Below, piece by piece: positions 27,623 through 34,445 of a DNA stretch of 64,000 nucleotides (position 1 is the stretch's first letter; each line of letters begins with the position of its first letter). A model generated the notes under the pieces. That model was not told where the DNA came from. It made no database searches and saw only the letters and a program-made list of their open reading frames with translations. Source of the DNA: Bacteroidales bacterium (GTDB lineage: Bacteria > Bacteroidota > Bacteroidia > Bacteroidales > F082); contig JAFYHS010000006.1 in the NCBI GenBank assembly GCA_017539045.1, positions 62,001-126,000 on the forward strand, in the 5' to 3' direction. The translations under genes and the position numbers were made by a program.

Positions 27623-27659
27623 GGTATTATGTGTTTGTTGTTTTATGCGATTGAGGATG

Positions 27660-27667
27660 CAAAGATA
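27660..27667 (-). promoter_or_regulatory. Bacteroidetes -7 element for the S46 peptidase gene
   Basis: Minus-strand TATCTTTG lies 38 bases before the S46 start, in the short gap after the aldehyde dehydrogenase stop, so the peptidase can be transcribed on its own. Confidence 0.55.
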
Positions 27668-27672
27668 GGAAA

Positions 27673-29046
27673 TCATACGAACTTTTTCAGTATGCCTATA
27701 TATTTATAAGGTGGGTATTTCATCGCCATGTCGATCTTGTCGGACGACCAGAGCACGGAGCGGCTATTGCTGAAAGCCAAGAAGCTCTCTTTGCGGTGAT
27801 AGCGTCCCATGCCGCTGTTGCCTGTGCCACCGAAAGGCAAATGAGGGTTGGAGACATGCAGGACGGTGTCGTTGACGCAGGCACCTCCCGAGGTAGTGGC
27901 CGAAAGCACCTTACGCGCCTGGGCTTTGCTGCCGAAGTAATACAAGGCCAAGGGCTTGGGGCGTTCGTTGACGAAGGTGATCACCTCGTTGATGTCGTTG
28001 AAGGTCATGATAGGCAGTATGGGACCGAAGATCTCCTCCTGCATGATACGCATCTCGGGCTCCACCTCGATCAAGGTGGGTTGGATGTAACGCGCCGTGG
28101 CATCGGTCTTGCCGCCACAGAGGATCTTGCCTTCCTTGAGATAGGCCGAGAGCCTGTTGAAGTGTTTGTCGGTGATGATACGGCAGAAGGTGTCGCTCTT
28201 CTCGGCGTCTTGACCATAGAAGCGCTCGAAGTCGGCCATCAGCCGCTCCACGAGGCCCTCTTTCACCGACTCGTGCACGAGCAGGTAGTCGGGGGCGATG
28301 CAGGTCTGACCAGCATTGATGGTCTTGCCCCAAGCCAGACGGTGGGCCGTCAGGTCGAGGTTGGCGTCACGGTCGACGATACAGGGGCTCTTGCCTCCCA
28401 ACTCGAGCACCACGGGGGTGAGGTGTCGGGCGGCGGCGGCCATCACCACCTTACCCACGGCGGGGCTGCCTGTGTAGAAGATCTGGTCGAAATGCTGCTC
28501 GAGCAGCATGGCGTTCACCTCGCGGTGACCCTGCACCAGGGCGACATATTGTTCTTCGAAGGTCTCCTTCACGATCTGGTCCATCACATCAGCCACGTTG
28601 GGAGCATATGGCGAGGGCTTCAGCACAGCGCAGCAGCCTGCCGAGATGGCGCCTACCAACGGACACATCATCAAGTTGAAAGGATAGTTCCATGGTGCCA
28701 CGATAAGGGCCAAGCCCTTAGGCTCGCGGATGACGCGGCTCTTGGAAGGGAAGAGATACAGCGGGGTGTGCACCCTCACCGGTCGCACCCAGCGGCGCAG
28801 GTGTCGGATATGGCAGTCGATCTCGTTGATGACAATGCTCAGCTCCGTCAGATAGGCTTCCTCTTCCGACTTGTGAAGGTCGGTCCAAAGGGCCTGATAG
28901 AGGTCTTCCTCATGCGCCATGATGGCGGTCTTCAGCTGCTTCAGCTGATTGATGCGCCAGTTGACGGGCTTGGTGGCCTGCGAAAGGAAGAAACAGCGCT
29001 GACGGGTGACCAGGTCTTGTATGGCTTCCAAAGTGTTGTAATGCAT
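27673..29046 (-). CDS. Aldehyde dehydrogenase (class 3-like, NAD(P)-dependent)
   Basis: A 457-residue ALDH superfamily enzyme oxidising aldehydes to acids. It belongs to the short class 3/fatty aldehyde branch, judged by length and by IVAPWNYPFNLMMCPLVGAISAGC. Catalytic residues are present: Glu in VVLELGGKSPCIVD and Cys in NAGQTCIAPDYLLV (about residue 248). The C-terminal block PFGGTGNSGMGRYHRKESFLAFSN is typical. Its leader is unusual: a hairpin with T-run (29065-29099) lies between a -7 box at 29170-29177 and the start codon. Substrate cannot be told from sequence. Confidence 0.93.
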   Translation of the reverse strand: MHYNTLEAIQDLVTRQRCFFLSQATKPVNWRINQLKQLKTAIMAHEEDLYQALWTDLHKSEEEAYLTELSIVINEIDCHIRHLRRWVRPVRVHTPLYLFPSKSRVIREPKGLALIVAPWNYPFNLMMCPLVGAISAGCCAVLKPSPYAPNVADVMDQIVKETFEEQYVALVQGHREVNAMLLEQHFDQIFYTGSPAVGKVVMAAAARHLTPVVLELGGKSPCIVDRDANLDLTAHRLAWGKTINAGQTCIAPDYLLVHESVKEGLVERLMADFERFYGQDAEKSDTFCRIITDKHFNRLSAYLKEGKILCGGKTDATARYIQPTLIEVEPEMRIMQEEIFGPILPIMTFNDINEVITFVNERPKPLALYYFGSKAQARKVLSATTSGGACVNDTVLHVSNPHLPFGGTGNSGMGRYHRKESFLAFSNSRSVLWSSDKIDMAMKYPPYKYIGILKKFV

Positions 29047-29064
29047 GGCTCTTGTGTTATATCA

Positions 29065-29099
29065 ACAAAAAACCCCTCCTGATGGGGAAAAAGGAGGGG
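29065..29099 (-). terminator. Terminator/attenuator-like hairpin before the aldehyde dehydrogenase gene
   Basis: Arms CCCCTCCT / AGGAGGGG (29073-29099) are followed by TTTTTTG on the minus strand. It may end the rpmF transcript. However, a TATCTTTG box upstream of it (29170-29177) means it could also act inside the aldehyde dehydrogenase leader. Confidence 0.75.
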
Positions 29100-29169
29100 A
29101 AAAACAATATAAAGATTATGAAAAAAATCCGTATTTGGTTTTTCAATGCTCTCGCATCAAATTCTGATG

Positions 29170-29177
29170 CAAAGATA
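29170..29177 (-). promoter_or_regulatory. Bacteroidetes -7 element upstream of the aldehyde dehydrogenase leader
   Basis: Minus-strand TATCTTTG lies about 124 bases before the ALDH start, with the small hairpin GCATCA/TGATGC just downstream. The remaining part of the 255-base gap holds no convincing gene. Confidence 0.5.
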
Positions 29178-29301
29178 AGCATTAATTTCATTCACGGCAC
29201 ACTTTTGGACATTTTTTTGGAAAAATTTCCAATTTTTTATCCCATCAGGGTACAAATCACCCTTTCCCGTCCACGTTGGAGCCGTGATCACGCGCCAGCA
29301 A

Positions 29302-29487
29302 TCACTGCTTGGCGGCCATGACCAGCTGACCTCTGTAGTACAGGTCGCCGTCCACGTAGTAAGCACGGTGCATCACGTGCATGGTGCCAGTGGTAGGATC
29401 GATGGTCACGTTCGGGGTTTCAGCCTTGTAATGTGTTCTTCTCTTAGCGCCTCTGGTATGAGACTGTCTTCTTTTAGGATGTGCCAT
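29302..29487 (-). CDS. rpmF: 50S ribosomal protein L32
   Basis: A 61-residue ribosomal protein of the large subunit. It starts MAHPKRRQSHTRGAKRRTHYK, the standard L32 N-terminus rich in Arg and Lys; a beta-hairpin part (MHVMHRAYYVDGDLYY) follows. The zinc-binding cysteines present in some L32 forms are absent, so this is the C-minus type. It lies 35 bases downstream of the YceD-like gene on the same strand, the classical yceD-rpmF pair conserved across bacteria. Identification is secure. Confidence 0.97.
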   Translation of the reverse strand: MAHPKRRQSHTRGAKRRTHYKAETPNVTIDPTTGTMHVMHRAYYVDGDLYYRGQLVMAAKQ

Positions 29488-29522
29488 TTCTTTGTTATTT
29501 TAACTAGTTAATTACCAATTGT

Positions 29523-30053
29523 TTATTTATCGTTCAAATCTATGTCTTTCAAAGCGGCCCAACGTGGGTCGATGGTGTCGGTGGCCTCGTCCTCTTCGGC
29601 GGGTGCTTCCTCGCGGTTGAGCATCTCGATCACGGCGGGGTTGCACTGGCCTTCGGGATGCACACGGTGCATCGGGATGGCGAGGATGATGTACTCGTAC
29701 ACCAAGGGGCGGATGTCATACTCGCTCAGATCGGGCGAAACGACAGCCACGTCGTCCGACTCTTGGGCATTCTCCGTTCCCAACTTGAGGAAGAAGTCCT
29801 GCTGGCTCTCGATGTGCTGGTCGAACTCGTCGGCGCAGCGGTCGCAAGGCACGCGCACGCTACCGTTGAGGTCGAAGTGCAGCGTCAGCATGGTCTCCTG
29901 GCGGTCGATGTCGACCTTGACAGACACCTTTCCTTGCTGAACTTCGGAGTAATCCATCCCTGCGAAGAAATCGTTATTGATCTCATACTCAAAGGAATGG
30001 CTCCCAAGGGCAAGGCCGCTGACCGGGATCAGGAATTCGTTCTTCTTTTCCAT
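29523..30053 (-). CDS. YceD family protein (DUF177)
   Basis: A 176-residue DUF177/YceD protein. In plants and bacteria the family is linked to 23S rRNA accumulation and it is nearly always encoded before rpmF, as here. The paired cysteines of the family are visible as VPCDRCADEFDQHIE (C-x2-C, about 83-97), with the second site near QCNPAVIE. An acidic C-terminus (EEAPAEEDEATD) follows. The gene begins at 30053, divergent from the DUF4298 gene. Function in ribosome assembly is inferred from its partner. Confidence 0.88.
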   Translation of the reverse strand: MEKKNEFLIPVSGLALGSHSFEYEINNDFFAGMDYSEVQQGKVSVKVDIDRQETMLTLHFDLNGSVRVPCDRCADEFDQHIESQQDFFLKLGTENAQESDDVAVVSPDLSEYDIRPLVYEYIILAIPMHRVHPEGQCNPAVIEMLNREEAPAEEDEATDTIDPRWAALKDIDLNDK

Positions 30054-30133
30054 TCTGCCTAAAAATCGGGCTGCAAAAGTACGGAATTAATTTGAATGTG
30101 GAACATTTGAAGTGGATTTTTCGCAAAATTCAG

Positions 30134-30141
30134 TATTTTTG
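30134..30141 (+). promoter_or_regulatory. Bacteroidetes -7 element for the DUF4298 gene
   Basis: TATTTTTG followed by CCTCAC lies 20 bases before the start at 30162, in the 108-base divergent gap. Confidence 0.45.
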
Positions 30142-30161
30142 CCTCACTAAAACCGCTGATT

Positions 30162-30446
30162 ATGACACGCATCGAACGCATCACGAACATGGAAACCCTC
30201 TTCGACAAGAGCGAGGAGGTCGTCAAACGACTGGAAGCCGCCCTCGAGGACTTCGCCAAGCTAGAGCACGACATTGCCAAGTTGGAGGCGTATTACAACT
30301 CGCCGCAGTGGCGCAAGGACTTCGAAGCCGACGAGGCCGGCAAGTTGCCCAAGGACCTCAAGCGAGGCGTCTTGAGCGAGGATGGCATCTATGACTTGCT
30401 GTCTGACTACCAATGCTTGAAGGATCAGATCAGAACCATTGAATAA
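30162..30446 (+). CDS. DUF4298 domain protein
   Basis: A 94-residue soluble, helical protein of the DUF4298 family, common in Bacteroidetes and Firmicutes but without known function. Family features are the heptad-like N-terminal helix (RIERITNMETLFDKSEEVVKRLE), LEAYYNSPQWRKDFEADEAGKLP and LKRGVLSEDGIYDLL. The predicted structure is a coiled-coil pair followed by a short helical cap. Its stop overlaps the next ATG (30446) by one base, so it is translationally coupled to the ICMT-like membrane protein. Confidence 0.85.
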   Translation: MTRIERITNMETLFDKSEEVVKRLEAALEDFAKLEHDIAKLEAYYNSPQWRKDFEADEAGKLPKDLKRGVLSEDGIYDLLSDYQCLKDQIRTIE

Positions 30447-30931
30447 TGCACAAACTCAGAGAAATAGCCGGCTACGCCCTCGGCGGCTTGATGTTCGTGC
30501 TGCTCATCCCAACCTTGATGTGGTTGGCCTCAGGTCGTCCTGACCTTTGTGCTGTTCCTGTCTGGAGGATGGTTATAGCCATAGTGCTCGCTGTGCTCGG
30601 ACTATCGCTCAGTGTGTGGAGTATCGTCTATATGCGGCACAAGGGCGACGGCAACCCTATGGATGCCTTCGGGCATGAGGTAGCACCCCGCACGAAACAC
30701 CTGATGACGGATGGTCCCTATCGCCTAAGCCGCAACCCCATGCTGACAGGAAGCTTCGTCTATTACGCCGGTATTTGCGTCTGGCTGTGGAGTTGGCAAG
30801 CATTGCTGGTGTATATCGCATTCATTATCGTCATGCTCTTCCAAGTGCGCAGTGAGGAGAAACGCCTTTGTCGAGACTTCGGCGAGGAGTATGAAGCGTA
30901 TTGCCGCCGCACAGGGCGGTTCTGGCCGTAG
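30446..30931 (+). CDS. ICMT-like membrane methyltransferase family protein
   Basis: A 161-residue protein of the isoprenylcysteine carboxylmethyltransferase-like family (also NnrU/PEMT-type). About four membrane helices are predicted. The C-terminal family motif is intact: SRNPMLTGSFVYYAG, then RSEEKRLCRDFGEEYEAYCRRTGRF (HPxY-like and E-E...Y..Y elements, with Asn replacing His). In eukaryotes this fold uses SAM to methylate prenyl-cysteine; the bacterial substrate is unknown, perhaps a lipid. It is coupled to DUF4298 upstream. Two further members of the superfamily lie on the other side of the defence island (43.7 and 45.5 kb). Confidence 0.85.
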   Translation: MHKLREIAGYALGGLMFVLLIPTLMWLASGRPDLCAVPVWRMVIAIVLAVLGLSLSVWSIVYMRHKGDGNPMDAFGHEVAPRTKHLMTDGPYRLSRNPMLTGSFVYYAGICVWLWSWQALLVYIAFIIVMLFQVRSEEKRLCRDFGEEYEAYCRRTGRFWP

Positions 30932-30996
30932 CTGCAGCCATGTCATGCCAGCGTGGGCAGGTGCGGTGGCGGGCATCTATGGCTGCTTTTATATTC

Positions 30997-31022
30997 GTTC
31001 GTTCTTCTTGATAAGAACGAAC
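30997..31022. repeat. Perfect hairpin GTTCGTTCTT...AAGAACGAAC
   Basis: Ten-base arms with a 6-base loop are followed by CAAAGAATCAAGGC. It could end the ICMT-like gene, but no T-run follows. It is the first element of the gene-free stretch 30932-31725. Confidence 0.6.
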
Positions 31023-31070
31023 CAAAGAATCAAGGCCGACATCATCGGTCCCAACGCACAAAGCGGGCGT

Positions 31071-31341
31071 AATCCCCCGCCCTTTGGGCACCCCCTTAAA
31101 GGGGGAAGCCCGCCATGTCGGCCAGCCCACGCACCCAACCCAGCTGGGTTTTGGCGTTCCCGCACACGGCATAAAGACAAGAAACAGCACTCCAACGGAC
31201 CAAGCCTCACCCTTTACCCTCATGGCAGACCCTCATTCCGCGAATGTGGAACGCCATCTCCTATACCGCCAGAGGACTACACCCCTTGTCGTCGCTTCGC
31301 GCCTTCCCCCTTTTAAGGGGGTGCCCGAAGGGCGGGGGATT
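31071..31341. mobile_element. MITE-like non-coding element with ~38-base inverted ends
   Basis: The left end (31071-31108) starts AATCCCCCGCCCTTTGGGC and the right end (31303-31341) is its reverse complement with only one substitution and one extra base. Each arm itself folds (CCCCCTTAAAGGGGG and GCCC..GGGC). The 190-odd bases between hold no credible gene. No target duplication is obvious. A MITE, or a pair of oppositely oriented REP-like units, are both possible. Together with the hairpin at 30997 and the debris at 31447-31563 it fills the 795-base gap between the ICMT-like gene and the defence operon. Confidence 0.6.
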
Positions 31342-31446
31342 CAAAGGCACGAAGCGATCCATTTATGACAGATTTAGCTTCGCTGAATGCAGAGCATTTA
31401 TGGAAGATTTATTTCCAAAAAACATCCATTTTCATTTCCAGTATTT

Positions 31447-31563
31447 TACCCGACAGCCCACGACCGCTTCCTCTGCATCGACGACACGGTATATCATATC
31501 GGCGCCTCGCTGAAGGACTTGGGAAAGAAATGGTTTGCTTTTAGTCGGATGGAGGTGGGGGGG
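31447..31563 (+). pseudogene. Fragment of a protein with a PLD-like HxR(x4)D motif (ORF6N/RhuM-type C-terminus?)
   Basis: A run of about 35 codons reads AHDRFLCIDDTVYHIGASLK then DLGKKWFAFSRMEVG. HDRFLCID followed by GAS six residues after the next Asp is like the HKD box of phospholipase D-type folds. I recall similar C-terminal stretches in ORF6N/RhuM-like proteins of Bacteroidetes. It has no matching upstream part and runs into unrelated sequence (GGQMGCGRKRDGHRRKN), so it is a remnant. Frame and codon use look host-like. The parent gene is uncertain, and a fresh search would be needed to name it. Confidence 0.5.
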
Positions 31564-31669
31564 CAGATGGGTTGCGGGAGAAAACGTGATGGGCATAGAA
31601 GAAAAAACTTTCCATAAAACAGCAAGAGAAAGAAAAAACATGTCGCGAATCAGAAAAACGGAGAAATAG

Positions 31670-31702
31670 TTTGCTTCGATTATCGAAAAACTCGTATATT
31701 TG
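31670..31702 (+). promoter_or_regulatory. Promoter of the defence operon with central palindrome
   Basis: TTTG (31670-31673) and TATATTTG (31695-31702), 21 bases apart, fit the Bacteroidetes -33/-7 pattern. The transcript would start just before the ATG at 31726. The perfect palindrome TTCGATTATCGAA (31675-31687) sits between the two boxes, exactly where a repressor, or a methylase acting as its own regulator, could bind. No other promoter is seen inside the seven-gene operon. Confidence 0.65.
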
Positions 31703-31725
31703 CAGATTAATATGGTATATTGGCG

Positions 31726-32787
31726 ATGAAAGCATGTAATAATCAGAAATTCAAAGCAATAGACTTCTTCTGCGGAGGAGGCGGGATGACGTGTGGATTG
31801 CGGCAAGCAGGGATTGATGTGATTGCTGGGGTGGATTTTGACGGGAATGCAAAGGAGACGTACGAATATAATAATCCTGGCAGTATTTTTATTTACAAGG
31901 ATATCAAGAACCTTTGGAGCAACTATTTTGAAAGGAACTTTGGCGTTTCAAAATATGATGACAACTTGATTATGGTGGGTTGCAGCCCATGCCAATATTA
32001 TAGCATTATCAATACCGACCATAGCGGAGCAGAAACTTCAAGAGGGCTTTTGATCAATTTTGCCCGGTTTATTGAATACTACAAACCTGGGTATATCTTG
32101 GTTGAAAATGTCCCTGGAATTGTCACGAATAAAGAAACCGTTTTATACCGTTTTCTGGAGAAACTAAACGCTTTGGGGTACAAAAACATGGTGAAAGAAA
32201 TTGTCGATATGAGACAATACGGAGTTCCGCAAAGCCGTCGGAGGTTTTCACTCATTGCTACCCGATTGGAAGGCGTAAGAGTTGCTTTGCCCAAAAAGTC
32301 AGAAAGAGTCTTAACCGTGGCGGATGTGTTAGGGGAAAAGAATGGCTTCCAGAAAATAAAGGCGGGTCATAAAGACACTACTGACTTCCAACACACTGTG
32401 GCTGGATTAAGTGAGGTAAGTTTAAAACGCATGGCGATGACGCCTCATAATGGCGGCAATCGCTTGAGTTGGGCAAACCAACTCGAATTACAACTTGATT
32501 GTTACATCGGGAAAGACGATATATTCAAAGACAATTATGGCCGAATGTGGTGGGATAAACCTTCGCCGACAATAACAACCAAGTTTTTCAGCATTTCTAA
32601 CGGGCGTTTCGCTCACCCCGATGAAGACAGGGCCATTTCCATCCGAGAAGGAGCCACTTTGCAATCCTTCCCGAAAGACTACGTTTTCAAAACCAATAGT
32701 ATCGCTGGCGCAGCTCGAATTATTGGTAATGCTGTTCCTTGCGAGTATGCGAGAAGATTAGGTGAAACGATAATATCTAATTCTTGA
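31726..32787 (+). CDS. DNA (cytosine-5) methyltransferase 1 of the defence operon
   Basis: A 353-residue C5-cytosine DNA methyltransferase. Motif I is AIDFFCGGGGMTCGL, motif IV GCSPCQYYS with catalytic Cys89, motif VI VENVPGI, motif VIII QSRRRFSLI, motif IX in the region of SIREGATLQSFP, motif X IIGNAVPCEY. All catalytic motifs are intact; the target-recognition region (about 190-300) gives no hint of the target. ATG at 31726 is chosen over the upstream TTG. It is AT-rich and the first gene behind the operon promoter. The MORC-like gene follows 5 bases later, a pairing known from comparative studies of MORC-type systems. Confidence 0.93.
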   Translation: MKACNNQKFKAIDFFCGGGGMTCGLRQAGIDVIAGVDFDGNAKETYEYNNPGSIFIYKDIKNLWSNYFERNFGVSKYDDNLIMVGCSPCQYYSIINTDHSGAETSRGLLINFARFIEYYKPGYILVENVPGIVTNKETVLYRFLEKLNALGYKNMVKEIVDMRQYGVPQSRRRFSLIATRLEGVRVALPKKSERVLTVADVLGEKNGFQKIKAGHKDTTDFQHTVAGLSEVSLKRMAMTPHNGGNRLSWANQLELQLDCYIGKDDIFKDNYGRMWWDKPSPTITTKFFSISNGRFAHPDEDRAISIREGATLQSFPKDYVFKTNSIAGAARIIGNAVPCEYARRLGETIISNS

Positions 32788-32792
32788 TTGTT

Positions 32793-34445
32793 ATGCCAGA
32801 AAACACAAAGGAAGAACAAAAACTCATGATGAGTTTTGACCCTCAAACCATAGAGCATTTGGGCGTCAAAATGTATTCACAATTGCCTAATGCTATCGCA
32901 GAGTTAATAGCAAATAGCTATGATGCGGAATCACCAGAGGTACATATCATCCTTACGGACAACGAAAATGAAAAAAGTATTGCAGTTGTTGATAAAGGTG
33001 TGGGTATGACATTTGATGAAATCAATGATAGCTTTTTGCGGATAGGGCGGAAAAGAAGAGAATCCGACAATGGATATAGTCCTAATGGGTTAAGAAAAGT
33101 TACTGGCCGAAAAGGATTAGGAAAATTGGCATTCTTTGGTATAGGTGACACCATACAAATAATCACAAAGAAAAACGGAAACTGTGTAATCTTTACAATG
33201 AATTGGGATGATATTATCCATTCTCAAACTCCTAATTATGAGCCCGAGTTTACACAAAGCCCATGTGACGTTCAAGAACAAGGGACAACTATCATACTTA
33301 CAAACCTTAAGCGAAAAACTGCTTTTGATGTTGAAGAATTAGCAAATAGTCTTGCTCGATTATTTGATTTCTTTGATGATAATTTTGTTGCAGATATAAC
33401 ATTAAATAATGGCAAACCTATTCTTATTGATAAATCACTGAGATATAAAAATATAGATGCTCAATTCAAATGGGAGATACCCGATTTTATTAAAGACGTT
33501 GAGCATTATATTCACCAAAAGCATGTGACTGGAGAGTTATTAGCAACCGAAAAACCATTAAAACCAGGACTACGAGGAATAACATTGTATGCTCACGGAA
33601 GAATGGTTAATGCGCCAGAATTCTTTGGAGTGGGTGAATCTAGTCACTTTTATTCATATTTGACTGGTTGGTTAGATGTGGATTTCGTTGATGAACAAGA
33701 AGATGATATTATCTCAACAGACAGGCAGTCTCTAAGTTGGGATTTGCCAATGACTTCTGAACTGCGAGACAATTTGAAACTATTGCTTACTTCAATAGAA
33801 CGTAATTGGCGTGAGAAAAGAAAAACGGAACGTGAACGAAAAATAACAGAAAAGACAAAAGTAGATGTTGGCCAATGGTATCCAACATTAACACCAGATA
33901 TTCAAAAAGGAGTTGAAAAGATTGTAAGTTCTGTGGTTGAAAATTCCGAATTAGAAGAGGATAAACAAAGTGAAGTTATTGGAGCCTTGCACACTCTTAT
34001 TCCCGAATATGCACAATATCATTGGCGGCGTTTGCACAAGACCGTGCAAGATGCTTCTTATGATGACTATAAAAAAGAAGATTTTTATCGTGCTGTGGAA
34101 GAAGCAATAAAAAGATTTGAATCAGTTACAAAAACCAAATCTGGTAATAACCAGACAGGACGGGATTTGATGGCACAGGTTTTTGGTAAAGATAAGTGCC
34201 TTTCTGTTACATCAAAATACAAAAAAAGAGATGGGAGTGACTTCGGTTCTGACACTCAAGAAAACATAGAAGAAGGACAAAAATTTATGTCCATGGGTAT
34301 GATGGCAGGCGTTAGGAATCCGTTGGCTCATGAAGAAAAAATTGAGTTGAAAGAGACGGGGTTGTTTTCCGAAAATGATTGCCTTGATATTTTAAGCTTA
34401 TTATCACATTTGTGCAGAAGATTAGATGATGCAGTTAAAAAGTAA
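32793..34445 (+). CDS. MORC-like GHKL ATPase with C-terminal HEPN/Ymh-type domain
   Basis: A 550-residue protein. The N-terminal Bergerat ATPase fold has N box AIAELIANSYDA (Glu37, Asn41, Asp44), DKGVGM (Asp67, Gly69, Gly71) and GRKGLGKLA (about 105-113), typical of MORC/MutL-type ATPases known beside bacterial C5 methylases. An S5-like middle part follows, then a charged region. The last 120 residues look like the TIGR02391/Ymh family, with MAGVRNPLAHEE giving R508-N509-x3-H513, the RNxxxH signature of HEPN ribonucleases. ATPase gating of an RNase or nuclease is my inference. The most AT-rich gene of the operon; its end overlaps methyltransferase 2 by 20 bases. Confidence 0.82.
   Translation: MPENTKEEQKLMMSFDPQTIEHLGVKMYSQLPNAIAELIANSYDAESPEVHIILTDNENEKSIAVVDKGVGMTFDEINDSFLRIGRKRRESDNGYSPNGLRKVTGRKGLGKLAFFGIGDTIQIITKKNGNCVIFTMNWDDIIHSQTPNYEPEFTQSPCDVQEQGTTIILTNLKRKTAFDVEELANSLARLFDFFDDNFVADITLNNGKPILIDKSLRYKNIDAQFKWEIPDFIKDVEHYIHQKHVTGELLATEKPLKPGLRGITLYAHGRMVNAPEFFGVGESSHFYSYLTGWLDVDFVDEQEDDIISTDRQSLSWDLPMTSELRDNLKLLLTSIERNWREKRKTERERKITEKTKVDVGQWYPTLTPDIQKGVEKIVSSVVENSELEEDKQSEVIGALHTLIPEYAQYHWRRLHKTVQDASYDDYKKEDFYRAVEEAIKRFESVTKTKSGNNQTGRDLMAQVFGKDKCLSVTSKYKKRDGSDFGSDTQENIEEGQKFMSMGMMAGVRNPLAHEEKIELKETGLFSENDCLDILSLLSHLCRRLDDAVKK

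Noticed and set aside
27796-29082. 428-codon open frame on the + strand opposite the aldehyde dehydrogenase
   Set aside because: Antisense shadow of an enzyme with complete catalytic motifs.
29118-29321. Possible small protein MKKIRIWFFNALAS on the + strand near rpmF
   Set aside because: It runs over the minus-strand promoter and the end of rpmF and ends in nonsense antisense to L32; no support as a gene.
31084-31368. Short open frames over the inverted-end element
   Set aside because: They read straight through the repeats, in several frames on both strands, with no motif or credible start.
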